Shown here one piece after another: positions 41,775-49,261 of a stretch of 49,261 nucleotides of DNA (its first letter is position 1; the number at the start of each line of letters is the position of its first letter). The notes under the pieces are model-generated. The model worked only from the letters and a program-made list of their open reading frames with translations. It was not told the DNA's origin and did not search any database. Both the position numbers and the translations under genes were made by a program. Source of the stretch: Bacillota bacterium (lineage in GTDB: Bacteria; Bacillota; Limnochordia; DTU080); the NCBI GenBank assembly GCA_012840225.1, contig DULU01000084.1:1-49261 (forward strand). The letters run 5' to 3'.

Positions 41775-41853
41775 CGGTCGGTGCCCCGGCGGCATTTCCG
41801 GCACTCCACGCCGCCGGGCTTCCTTCAAGAGGTCCGGCCCTGGCACCCGACCG
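41775..41853 (-). promoter_or_regulatory. Structured leader upstream of flgE
   Basis: The 117 bases between the TIGR02530 gene and flgE hold two nested inverted repeats. The outer pair is 41775-41785 with 41842-41853 (11 bp, one bulge). The inner pair is CCGGCGGC (41786-41793) with GCCGCCGG (41810-41817), a perfect 8 bp. In RNA they would form a strong cruciform-like fold ending 21 bases before the flgE start codon. Confidence 0.5.
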
Positions 41854-41870
41854 AATAGTAAAAATAATCA

Positions 41871-42353
41871 TCAAGTAATTACCGCACTGTCGATATTGGT
41901 GAAGACGTTATCCCGCATCCGCTCGCCGTTCACGGCGGTGACCACGGTACGGTTCCTGACGTTGACCACCAAAGCCAGGTCATCCAATAAGATGAGCGAG
42001 TCTTTGGCTCCTTTGCCTGCGGCTTTGTCAACTGCGGCATTCAGACGAGCCGTGCGGCCGGCATCAAAGACTATCTGCGCCTGTTCCAGGCGCCGAAGGG
42101 CATGAGCGCTGAATTTTACCGGACCGGATGAGGCAGGGCGGGTTTCCTCAGCCATATTCCGGCGCAATACTGCGGCAAACGATTCTGCCGCCGCTGCCCC
42201 TGCTTTACCGCTGCCGGTGGCGGAAGCGGCACCGGAGCCGGGCTTGACCGCTCCCACTCCTCTTTGTCCTGGTCCTAACGGCCGGATGTAGCCTCCGCCT
42301 CCGGCCTGGGGGCCTCTCAGGCGGTTGAGGCCGCCGTCATCTATACCTGCCAT
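41871..42353 (-). CDS. Flagellar operon protein of the TIGR02530 family
   Basis: 160 residues. The C-terminal 80 match the family found between flgD and flgE in Firmicutes: KFSAHALRRLEQAQIVFD, then KGAKDSLILLDDLALVVNV, NRTVVTAVNGERM and VFTNIDSAVI. The N-terminal half is Gly/Ala-rich and variable. Its exact role is not known; position suggests hook assembly. ATG 42353 is preferred, with GGAAGGAG 10 bases upstream; an ATG seven codons earlier lacks a ribosome site. Confidence 0.9.
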   Translation of the reverse strand: MAGIDDGGLNRLRGPQAGGGGYIRPLGPGQRGVGAVKPGSGAASATGSGKAGAAAAESFAAVLRRNMAEETRPASSGPVKFSAHALRRLEQAQIVFDAGRTARLNAAVDKAAGKGAKDSLILLDDLALVVNVRNRTVVTAVNGERMRDNVFTNIDSAVIT

Positions 42354-42376
42354 CTCTAGACTGCTCCTTCCCATGC

Positions 42377-42805
42377 CTATGGCCGCACCGCCAGGAGCTG
42401 GTCGATCTCATAGTCCTTGCCGTCGATCACCAGCTTAATGTGGCCATCTTCCAGCCGGACCATCTCCACCACTCCGGATACTGTGCCTTCCTCGACAGTG
42501 AGATCCACGGTTTTGCCGATAAGGCCGGTAGCCTGACCAAGGTATGTCATCCAGCGGTTGGCGGCGGCAAATTGCTCAAACTGACTGCAGAGATTCTGCA
42601 TGGCTTCCAGGGAGCTGAACTGCGCCAGCTGAGCGGCGAACTCCTGATCTTTCACCGGCGAGAGAGGGTCCTGATGCTGCATCTGGGTGATCAGCAAAGT
42701 GAGGAAATCATTTTTGCCGATCTCGGCCCCGCCGCCGGCAGCCGTCTCAGCCGCCCAGTTCCACTTATCTGTCTGATTGGTTTTGTTGGCAGCACTCACG
42801 CTCAT
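42377..42805 (-). CDS. flgD: Hook assembly scaffold FlgD
   Basis: 142 residues, the short form usual in Firmicutes. N-terminal export/cap region: IGKNDFLTLLITQMQHQDPL and VKDQEFAAQLAQFSSLEAMQ. C-terminal part: LIGKTVDLTVEEGTVSGVVE and HIKLVIDGKDYEI. FlgD caps the growing hook and is removed when the hook is complete. ATG 42805 is chosen because GGAGGTGGAAGTG precedes it; the frame is open nine codons further upstream. It lies 65 bases after fliK. Confidence 0.94.
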   Translation of the reverse strand: MSVSAANKTNQTDKWNWAAETAAGGGAEIGKNDFLTLLITQMQHQDPLSPVKDQEFAAQLAQFSSLEAMQNLCSQFEQFAAANRWMTYLGQATGLIGKTVDLTVEEGTVSGVVEMVRLEDGHIKLVIDGKDYEIDQLLAVRP

Positions 42806-42870
42806 CACTTCCACCTCCTCTCTTTCGGCCAACCCGACCTGGCGGCCGAGTGATTTGCCATGCCGGAGTC

Positions 42871-45800
42871 CTATGCTCTCATATCCACCAACTGCAGGCG
42901 GCCTATTATATAAGGCGCCGCTCCCGCCAGCCGGAGTCTTCTCTCCCCAGTGGCTGTAGCCGGATCAATGGCTCCTCCGCCGACGTCCTGGCCGAGGCTG
43001 GGCTGCCGGTCATAGGCAATACCATCCCCTTCCCGGCCGTTATGCCGGAAGTAGCCATTTTCTCCGGAACTGCTGCCACCGGCATGGCTGCCTCCGGTAT
43101 TGGCATCAGCCTGGGCTTGGACCCGGGACTGATCGTGACTGCCGGCCCCCAAATCCATGCCGGAATCAGACGTGAGGTCCAAGCGGCGCACGGCATCGGA
43201 GAGCACCTGCCACCCGTCGCCCCCCGGGTGTAAGCCGTCTGCCGGGGATGATGCGGTCATGTCGGCCAGCCAGATTCTTGATCCGGGTGGTGCAGCCAAG
43301 CCCGGCTCCTTTTCAGCCATCCGTACCGGCGCCTCCGGAGCGCCGGAGACAACGGTCACTTTTTGCAGGATCAGGCCTTCATTCTGCAATCTGGCCTGCA
43401 GTTCGGGCAGTCCTTTCTCGATGATGTGCTTTGCTCTCTCGCCGGCTACGGTGAAGGAAGCCGTCAAACGCTCATGCTGCCAGGTGATCTCGAGCTCAAC
43501 ATCACCCAGTTCAGGGGGCTGAACGCTGAGGCGGATGGTAGCCCGGTGCCCACCGGTGGTATCCTGTTCCACGGTGGCTTTAATGTGTCTGGTCAGTTCG
43601 GCCCAAGGCCTGCCGGGATCGTCCTCCCTGAAATGGAGGTCGATGAGGGCTGTGGAGCTCGGTGCTTCCTCTCCCCGGCTTTGCAGCATCCCGGCCGCCG
43701 GCCAGTTGATCCAGGCTTCCTCACCAGGTGACCCGCTCTCGGAAATTCCTTCCTTTACATGTTCGGCAAAATGAGCGCCACCTTGAGAGATATGGAGCCG
43801 GTTTTGTCCTTCTTCCATGCGGGAAGCGGTAGCAATCCTGCCACCGAACCCGGGAACCGGCTGAGTTGGCCGGGATGGCTGTGACGGTTGGGATGGCTGC
43901 GGCGGTTGGGATGGCTGTGGCAAGGGTGCCGGCCGTAGCGGCATTCTCCCGGCTGTGCCGTCATCCACCTGCCACAGGTAGGAAAGGCCGATCTGCCGGA
44001 CCGCGGTTTTTATGGTATCAGCGCTTTGTTCCGGCCGATATGAGCCCATCCAGGCCCGGCGGGAAGCAGAAACAACTGTCTCACCGGGTTCATGTGGGTT
44101 TGTCGCCGCAGGTGAGGAAAACACCGTTGACGGTGAAGTTTCCTCCGGTGAAGCGACCATAACCTGACGACCAGCCGGTGAAGATATCCCCAACGGTACC
44201 TCCACAGTCGTCGCAGACCGCGGCAACCGCTCCACAGACCTCGCCAGGAAGGTCGGCTTTGGCCAACCAAGCAGGCTCCGGTTGTTTGTCCCTATGCCGC
44301 TTCTTTCCATAAAGAATGGCGCGACCGTCTCCTGTCCAAGGGTACTTTCCGCGCTTTTTTGGTTCTTTGCGGCTAACGCCGGTGTTATATACTCCGGTGT
44401 TTTGGGCTCCGAGCCGGTTTCCGGAACTATAACCGCTGCCGGAGACATAGCCACTCCCGGTTGCGGGAGCTGTTCCTGCCCGGAGAAATGGAGCGACCGC
44501 GAAGAGAATGCGGCGCGGTGGTCGTCATTCTGTCGCATGGCTCCAGTGGTTGCGACGGTCGGCCGGGAAGCGGGAACGGCATAACTCTCGGTTTGTGGTG
44601 CCAAAGCGGTCTTGCCTTGAGAGGTCTCCCCAGGCAGGTTCGGCGCCGGTGTGCTGTGCATTGTTTCCCTGCTCAAGCCCGGAGCGGAAAATGTTGCCGA
44701 CCAGCTTCCCGTAGGGAGCGGAATGATCGTCTCTTTCTCCCCAACCTGAAGGCGATGGAGCAAGCCCGGATGATCGCTGGGGCCTGGCCTGGACATGGCG
44801 GCGGTGCTTCTCTGTACCGGCTCAGCATGGCCGGTTGCCGACAAGCCTGACATCTTCCCTTCAGGAACACCAGATCCGGCATTCGTCACCTGCTCCCCGG
44901 TATAGTTGAGCAGGCGGCCTTGATGGGTACCTGCGGAAGAGGAGGACATCCGGAAGGTGGGATAAGTCGGGTTACCGTTTTCCGGCACCAGTGGCCTTCC
45001 CGGTGTCTCTTTGATCTCGACCGCGCCTTCAGCTGCCGGCGGAACTCCCTTTCCTACCCCCACCGGTGGCCGGGCACGGGTGGGCAGATTTTCCCCGTCA
45101 GCTTCCTGGGCCGGTGTAGTGGGCTCTACTTGCCATTGCCCAATGGAGCCGGGCAGTGATCCGGAGTGATCAGGTGATAGCCCGGAACGATCACCCCATG
45201 GGAAACTCGACGCTGCCTCAGCAGCATTGCTCGACCCGGTAGCCCCGGACTGCGGTTCACCCGAGTTAGAGAGAGCCAATGGTTCCGGAGAGAAGGAGAT
45301 CTCCTCCCGGCTACCTCCGGAAGGGAACGGTATCTGCACCGGGGAGCCTGTACGGCCGCTGCCCTGTGACGCTGTCTCTCCAGCCGGGGCCGTTTTGTCG
45401 CCGGTATATCCTGTGGTGAGACCCGGTCTCCCGCCTTGAGCCATCTGCTCATTTTGCCCTGGAGCAGTGACAAGGGCAACCACCGGAGCAGCAGGTGTCC
45501 CGTTTGGTTCAGAAGCCGGCGCCCCGGAGGCAAGCCTAGCCGCCACTTCCCTGCTTGAGACGGCCGGCTGGTCTATTGCCGATAAAACTCCGGCAGGCTG
45601 GGTTATGGCGCCACCTTCTCCATATGCCTGGAATAAAGTGGTGGACTTCAAGGCGGCAGGAACCGGCGACCGGCTGTCCGCAACGGGCCTATGGCCCTTC
45701 ACGGCTGCCGCTCCGCCCGTATTGTGACTTTGTTCCCCGTTTTGCCTCTGCACGAAGGTAAGCGAGACCAAAGGCGGCTGGCCAGTCGGCTGACCGGCAT

Positions 45801-46665
45801 GCGATGTCCGGGACGATGGTGGTCCTTCTCCAGAAAGCCTTTCTCCGGCTTTCCCACCAGCAGCCGGATGGGACGGCGCTTGTTGTGGCACCTGTGGCGC
45901 CACCTGTGACGGCACCGGCCGCGACTCTGTGTGCTGTTGTGACTGTGTGTGCAGCAGCCTGGCCCGACTTAATTTTGGCGATGCCGGCCTGGTTCTGTCC
46001 GTTGCCACAAGTGGCTCCAGTTCTGCAGGCGATGACGTCGGTGCGGCATCAGCATCTGCAGCCGACACCCGGTCAAAGACTGACTCGCTGCCTCCCGCCG
46101 GGAGACCTGCTGCCGCGGCCTCTTCGGCCAGGAATGTGGCCGCACCACCAGTGGCCATAACATCTTCAGCACCCGGTGGCGTTGATGAGGAAAGAGGTAC
46201 GGCTTGGTCCTCAGTTGCGGCTGGAACGATAGGTACATCCGGGAAATTAGATGCGGCGGCGGTTACCTGCGCCGCAGCAGTTACAGCTCTCTCACCTGGC
46301 AAAGGGGCCTCTCCGGTAGGATGAGCGGCAACCATTACTGGCGGAGCAGCCATCGCCGGCTGAACGGCCGTCACAGGTAGTGCACCGGCCTTCGCCGCCT
46401 CCATGGCCAAGGAAGCGGTCTCTGCTGCCGGCTTGTCTCCGGTCGCATCCGGTTCATTTGCCACCACTCCAGCCTGGTCGTCCCCGCTTTTTGCCCGTCT
46501 CTCCCCGCCGGCCGGTTTTATCTGCAACGCCTGGTGAAAGAGGTGCAAAAAGGGCGGCTCCCCTCCCTCAGGAATCAGGGACGACTCAGGCACCGGCGCC
46601 TTTACTCCCAGCTTTGGATTCAGGTTCACCGGGCGGCACAGCGCCTCGGCTGTCATTTTGATCAT
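42871..46665 (-). CDS. fliK: Giant hook-length control protein FliK
   Basis: 1264 residues, about three times Salmonella FliK (405). FliK is secreted during hook growth, measures hook length and then makes FlhB change substrate. The Flg_hook core lies at about 1040-1105 (IRLSVQPPELGDVELEITW, ERAKHIIEKGLPELQARLQ, ILQKVTV), followed by a 150-residue tail. The preceding 1000 residues are low in complexity, rich in Pro, Ser, Thr, Gly, Ala and Gln, with a PSQ repeat near 43865-43920. No frameshift or internal stop breaks this length. ATG 46665 has AAAGGAGGTG 5 bases upstream. It sits between fliJ and flgD; motE/ylxF, often between fliJ and fliK, is absent. Confidence 0.9.
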   Translation of the reverse strand: MIKMTAEALCRPVNLNPKLGVKAPVPESSLIPEGGEPPFLHLFHQALQIKPAGGERRAKSGDDQAGVVANEPDATGDKPAAETASLAMEAAKAGALPVTAVQPAMAAPPVMVAAHPTGEAPLPGERAVTAAAQVTAAASNFPDVPIVPAATEDQAVPLSSSTPPGAEDVMATGGAATFLAEEAAAAGLPAGGSESVFDRVSAADADAAPTSSPAELEPLVATDRTRPASPKLSRARLLHTQSQQHTESRPVPSQVAPQVPQQAPSHPAAGGKAGERLSGEGPPSSRTSHAGQPTGQPPLVSLTFVQRQNGEQSHNTGGAAAVKGHRPVADSRSPVPAALKSTTLFQAYGEGGAITQPAGVLSAIDQPAVSSREVAARLASGAPASEPNGTPAAPVVALVTAPGQNEQMAQGGRPGLTTGYTGDKTAPAGETASQGSGRTGSPVQIPFPSGGSREEISFSPEPLALSNSGEPQSGATGSSNAAEAASSFPWGDRSGLSPDHSGSLPGSIGQWQVEPTTPAQEADGENLPTRARPPVGVGKGVPPAAEGAVEIKETPGRPLVPENGNPTYPTFRMSSSSAGTHQGRLLNYTGEQVTNAGSGVPEGKMSGLSATGHAEPVQRSTAAMSRPGPSDHPGLLHRLQVGEKETIIPLPTGSWSATFSAPGLSRETMHSTPAPNLPGETSQGKTALAPQTESYAVPASRPTVATTGAMRQNDDHRAAFSSRSLHFSGQEQLPQPGVAMSPAAVIVPETGSEPKTPEYITPALAAKNQKSAESTLGQETVAPFFMERSGIGTNNRSLLGWPKPTFLARSVERLPRSATTVEVPLGISSPAGRQVMVASPEETSPSTVFSSPAATNPHEPGETVVSASRRAWMGSYRPEQSADTIKTAVRQIGLSYLWQVDDGTAGRMPLRPAPLPQPSQPPQPSQPSQPSRPTQPVPGFGGRIATASRMEEGQNRLHISQGGAHFAEHVKEGISESGSPGEEAWINWPAAGMLQSRGEEAPSSTALIDLHFREDDPGRPWAELTRHIKATVEQDTTGGHRATIRLSVQPPELGDVELEITWQHERLTASFTVAGERAKHIIEKGLPELQARLQNEGLILQKVTVVSGAPEAPVRMAEKEPGLAAPPGSRIWLADMTASSPADGLHPGGDGWQVLSDAVRRLDLTSDSGMDLGAGSHDQSRVQAQADANTGGSHAGGSSSGENGYFRHNGREGDGIAYDRQPSLGQDVGGGAIDPATATGERRLRLAGAAPYIIGRLQLVDMRA

Positions 46666-46777
46666 GTTTTCACCTCCTTTCTGCAACTCTTCCTCTCGCG
46701 CCGTCTTTGGGCGGCGACAAGCCTGTCCACTATCCAAAGGGCCGACACACTAAGGGGCATCTATCTATGAAGCTGCT

Positions 46778-47236
46778 TTACTGCACATAAAGGTTTTGAC
46801 TCAGCAAATAGGTGCGCAGTCCGGCTTCATCCAGTTGTCCCTGCTCCTCCCGGGCCCTCTCCATCTTCTGCTGTTCTGCATATCTCTCGCCCAGAATTTG
46901 CACCGTTTTTCTTTGCCGCCGGGAAGCGGTAAACGACTCCATAGCTTGGTTCACGGCGTGTTCCGCCTCACCAAGATCACGGCGGGCCACAAAGAGCCGG
47001 TCCAACAGCGCCCGGCGATATACCCACCCCTGGTACAGGTCGATGCCCGCCACCTGGTGGTTGCCGGCTCCCGGATCAACTCCGACGACGCCACCTTCCG
47101 CCAGCCGCGTCTCCAGAAAAGATACCAGCCGCATATGTTTATCCCGTTGAACGCGCGCCTGTCTTAACTCCATCAGGCGCTGCTGCTCTTGGTGTTCATA
47201 AAGTCTCAGAACCCGAGCCAGGCGGAAAGCCACCAC
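46778..47236 (-). CDS. fliJ: Flagellar export protein FliJ
   Basis: 152 residues, almost wholly alpha-helical with coiled-coil spacing (LARVLRLYEHQEQQRLMELR, LLDRLFVARRDLGEAEHAV, ILGERYAEQQKMERAREEQ). FliJ is the central stalk of the FliI ATPase ring and links it to FlhA. The family has low sequence identity; position after fliI and the N-terminal pattern (FRLARVLRLYE) support the call. It begins 26 bases after fliI. Confidence 0.85.
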   Translation of the reverse strand: MVAFRLARVLRLYEHQEQQRLMELRQARVQRDKHMRLVSFLETRLAEGGVVGVDPGAGNHQVAGIDLYQGWVYRRALLDRLFVARRDLGEAEHAVNQAMESFTASRRQRKTVQILGERYAEQQKMERAREEQGQLDEAGLRTYLLSQNLYVQ

Positions 47237-47262
47237 TCCTCACCCCCTCTGAAGCTGCCAGG

Positions 47263-48660
47263 CTATTTATTGTGCTCCGGAGCCATCCCGACCAACTGCA
47301 TGAGCCGGGTGTATCCGGACTGCCAATCGCATCTTTCCTCCACGCCCTGCATCAGAAATCTGTTTACCGGATCGATCATCTCCAGCGCCAAATCTATGCG
47401 GGGATTGCTGCCGCGCCGATAGGCACCGATGTTGACCAGATCCTCGGCATCCTTATATGTAGCCAGGATATCCCTCACCCAGCCGGCCGCCCGGCGGTGC
47501 TCTTCCGCAGTGATCTGGTTCATCAGACGACTGATGCTGGCCAATATATCTATAGCCGGGTAATGGTTGTGTTCGGCGAGCGATCTGGAGAGGACAATAT
47601 GCCCGTCGACGATGCTGCGCACGGCGTCGGCTATTGGCTCGGAGAGATCGTCGCCTTCCACCAGCACCGTATAAAAACCGGTGATGGTACCCTTTTCCCC
47701 GCAGCCGGCCCGTTCCAGCAGGCGGGGAAGCAGGCTGAACACCGAAGGCGTGTAGCCGCGAGTGGTCGGCGGCTCACCGACAGCCAGGCCCACCTCCCGC
47801 TGCGCCATGGCAAAGCGGGTCAGCGAATCCATCATCAGCAGCACATCGGCGCCCCTGTCCCGGAAATATTCAGCCAACACCGTAGCCACCAAAGCTCCCC
47901 GCACCCGCAACAGGGGCGGTTCGTCGGAAGTGGCTACCACCACCACCGACCTGGCCAGACCGGACGGGCCCAAATCGCGCTCCAGAAACTCTTTCACTTC
48001 CCGGCCCCGCTCGCCGATCAAAGCGATGATGTTGACATCGGCCGAAGTATAACGGGCCATCATAGCCAAAAGGGTGCTCTTGCCCACGCCGCTCCCTGCC
48101 ATGATGGCCATGCGCTGCCCCTTGCCGCAGGTGATCAAGGTATCGATCGCCCTGACGCCCACGGAGAGCGGTTGGGAGATAGCCTGACGCAAGAGCGGCG
48201 ACGGCGGTTTGGCCCCCACCGGGCGCATATCGGCCCCCTTGATGGGACCCAGATTATCAAGGGGTTGGCCCACGGCATTGATCACCCGCCCGATCAGCGC
48301 CTCTCCCACCGGGACTCCCAGAGCCTGGCGGCTGGAGGTGACCACTGCCCCCGGAGCAATGCCGTCCAGGTCGCCCAAAGGCATCATCAGGATGCGGTCG
48401 TCGCGGAAACCGACCACCTCCGCCGGCACGGCGTATTCGTTCAGATCGGCTTTGCCGGCTTTGATCAGGCAAGTATCGCCGATACCGGCACGCGGTCCCG
48501 TGGTCTCCACGGTCAGCCCGACCACCCGCTTCACCAGCCCGATGTGGTCCCAGTCGGGCACCGCCTTCAGCAGGCGCTTATATTGCGACCAAGGCAGAGC
48601 GGCGATGGCTTTATCGCCGGCTGTGCCTGCCGCAGCCAGTCCACTAGCCTTCTCAGGCAC
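47263..48660 (-). CDS. fliI: Flagellar export ATPase FliI
   Basis: 465 residues. An F1-beta-like ATPase with Walker A GSGVGKST (in MAIMAGSGVGKSTLLAMMAR), the IALIGERGREVKEFLE stretch, Walker B region DVLLMMDSLTRFAMAQREVG and the T3SS-type EPPTTRGYTPSVFSLLPRLL. It unfolds or releases substrates from chaperones at the base of the export gate. GTG 48660 overlaps the end of fliH by 8 bases; AGGCGG lies upstream. FliJ follows. Confidence 0.97.
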   Translation of the reverse strand: MPEKASGLAAAGTAGDKAIAALPWSQYKRLLKAVPDWDHIGLVKRVVGLTVETTGPRAGIGDTCLIKAGKADLNEYAVPAEVVGFRDDRILMMPLGDLDGIAPGAVVTSSRQALGVPVGEALIGRVINAVGQPLDNLGPIKGADMRPVGAKPPSPLLRQAISQPLSVGVRAIDTLITCGKGQRMAIMAGSGVGKSTLLAMMARYTSADVNIIALIGERGREVKEFLERDLGPSGLARSVVVVATSDEPPLLRVRGALVATVLAEYFRDRGADVLLMMDSLTRFAMAQREVGLAVGEPPTTRGYTPSVFSLLPRLLERAGCGEKGTITGFYTVLVEGDDLSEPIADAVRSIVDGHIVLSRSLAEHNHYPAIDILASISRLMNQITAEEHRRAAGWVRDILATYKDAEDLVNIGAYRRGSNPRIDLALEMIDPVNRFLMQGVEERCDWQSGYTRLMQLVGMAPEHNK

Positions 48661-49261
48661 GCTGTTCCACCGCCTTCAAAGCCGACTCCACCAGGGATAA
48701 ACGGGTCGCCACCCGGCCGTCGAAAATGCCGGCCTCGCTTTCCACCAGGAAATCCCCCGGCTTTAAGGTCTCATCGACCACCACCTGCAGATCGGGAGAC
48801 AACTCATTCAGGGTAGAGGCTATTTCAGCCGCTCTTTTCGGATCCTCACCCGCCGGGAGGCGCACCAGGGCATGCTTGCCGCCCATCCCGGCGTTTTGCC
48901 TCAATATTTCTTCCAATAATGAGATCAAGCCATGATCGCCTCTGGCGATTTCCCGGCGGACGATCTTCTCGGCTATGTCCATCGCCAGGTGCAGGATATC
49001 TTCCGAAAGCGAAGCGAGAGCATTTTCCCTGGCTTTGTGGGCCGCCTGCCGGACCTCTTCCGCCATGTTCATGATCTCCCGGGCTTTGTCCAACCCGCTC
49101 TGCCAACCGGCGGCCAGGCCCTCGTTATAACCTGTCTTTCGCCCCTCTTCTTTTCCGGCCGAGAAACCGGCGGCATATCCCTCTTCATAAGCCGCCTTTT
49201 TCAGCATTTCGGCTTCCTCTCTGGCTTCGGCCAGAATGCCGGCGGCTTCCCGCCGCGTCTC
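48653..49261 (-). CDS. fliH: Flagellar export regulator FliH (N-terminus beyond window)
   Basis: At least 202 residues; the frame is open to the right edge, so the start lies outside. An N-terminal Gly-rich repeat (YEEGYAAGFSAGKEEGRKTG and YNEGLAAGWQSG) shows the GxxxG-like spacing of FliH. The C-terminal domain has ILHLAMDIAEKIVRREIARG and FLVESEAGIFDGRVATRLSL. FliH binds FliI, keeps it inactive and ties it to the C ring. An in-frame ATG at 49207 is internal, because family-like helix continues upstream of it. fliG, fliF, fliE and the early rod genes would be expected beyond the edge. Confidence 0.95.
   Translation of the reverse strand, partial: ETRREAAGILAEAREEAEMLKKAAYEEGYAAGFSAGKEEGRKTGYNEGLAAGWQSGLDKAREIMNMAEEVRQAAHKARENALASLSEDILHLAMDIAEKIVRREIARGDHGLISLLEEILRQNAGMGGKHALVRLPAGEDPKRAAEIASTLNELSPDLQVVVDETLKPGDFLVESEAGIFDGRVATRLSLVESALKAVEQRA

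Noticed and set aside
47272-48816. A 514-codon open frame on the plus strand opposite fliI
   Set aside because: FliI on the minus strand has all ATPase motifs; the opposite frame has none and crosses into fliH.
1-49261. tRNA, rRNA, insertion sequences, prophage genes
   Set aside because: None was recognised on either strand by reading; a dedicated scan could still find small RNAs.

Overview
The window is GC-rich bacterial chromosome, with almost all of its right-hand two thirds taken up by one very large flagellar locus on the minus strand. Gene order in the blocks fliH-fliI-fliJ-fliK-flgD-flgE, motA-motB-fliL-fliM-fliY-fliO-fliP-fliQ-fliR-flhB-flhA-flhF-sigma28 and flgM-flgN-flgK-flgL is that of Firmicutes (Bacillota) / Clostridia-like bacteria. 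Unusually for that group it also carries flgA, flgH and flgI, which build the P and L rings of outer-membrane bacteria. I therefore infer a diderm-type Firmicute (Negativicutes-, Halanaerobiales- or Limnochordia-like). The species cannot be named from the sequence.

Left part (1-6290): the tail of a possible SnoaL-like gene, then a duplicated QueG-like cobalamin/4Fe-4S protein. A decay zone follows (2635-6289): a sugar-type ABC binding-protein pseudogene with nonsense and frameshift lesions, and remnants of an ABC-2 exporter operon whose ATPase has lost its core and whose two permeases are fused by deletion. One intact regulator, a PocR-domain AraC protein, stands inside this zone.

6293-11057 (minus strand): a 7TM-PAS-GGDEF-HD-GYP c-di-GMP protein, a fused SecDF and a small unknown membrane protein.

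11287-15120 (minus): late flagellar genes fliS, a FliT-like gene with a Ser-Pro repeat, fliD, flaG and flagellin. Flagellin has a textbook sigma-28 promoter.

15439-19289: a non-flagellar island. A strong sigma-A promoter covered by two identical-architecture palindromes (TTGAC-N8-GTCAA) drives satD, a DUF3307-like membrane gene and a UroD-like methyltransferase gene. A convergent amidohydrolase gene follows.

19554-49261 (minus): read in the direction of transcription (from the right), the order is fliH (cut by the window edge), fliI, fliJ, a giant fliK (1264 codons), flgD, the TIGR02530 gene, flgE, motA, motB, fliL, fliM, fliY, fliO, fliP, fliQ, fliR, flhB, flhA, flhF, fliA, a YlxL/SwrB-like gene, flgM (with its own sigma-28 promoter), flgN, flgK, flgL, flgF, flgG, flgA, flgH, flgI and a flgJ-type rod protein gene. 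Together they encode the export gate, ATPase, stator, switch, hook, rings, junction, and the sigma-28/FlgM checkpoint.

The most striking departures from the norm are the giant FliK, FliM and FliY without the CheY-P-binding peptide in a locus that also lacks cheY, flhF without flhG, an NPVH (not NPTH) cleavage motif in FlhB, a FlgH without a lipobox, and low-complexity expansions in many proteins. No tRNA, rRNA, CRISPR array or insertion sequence was seen.
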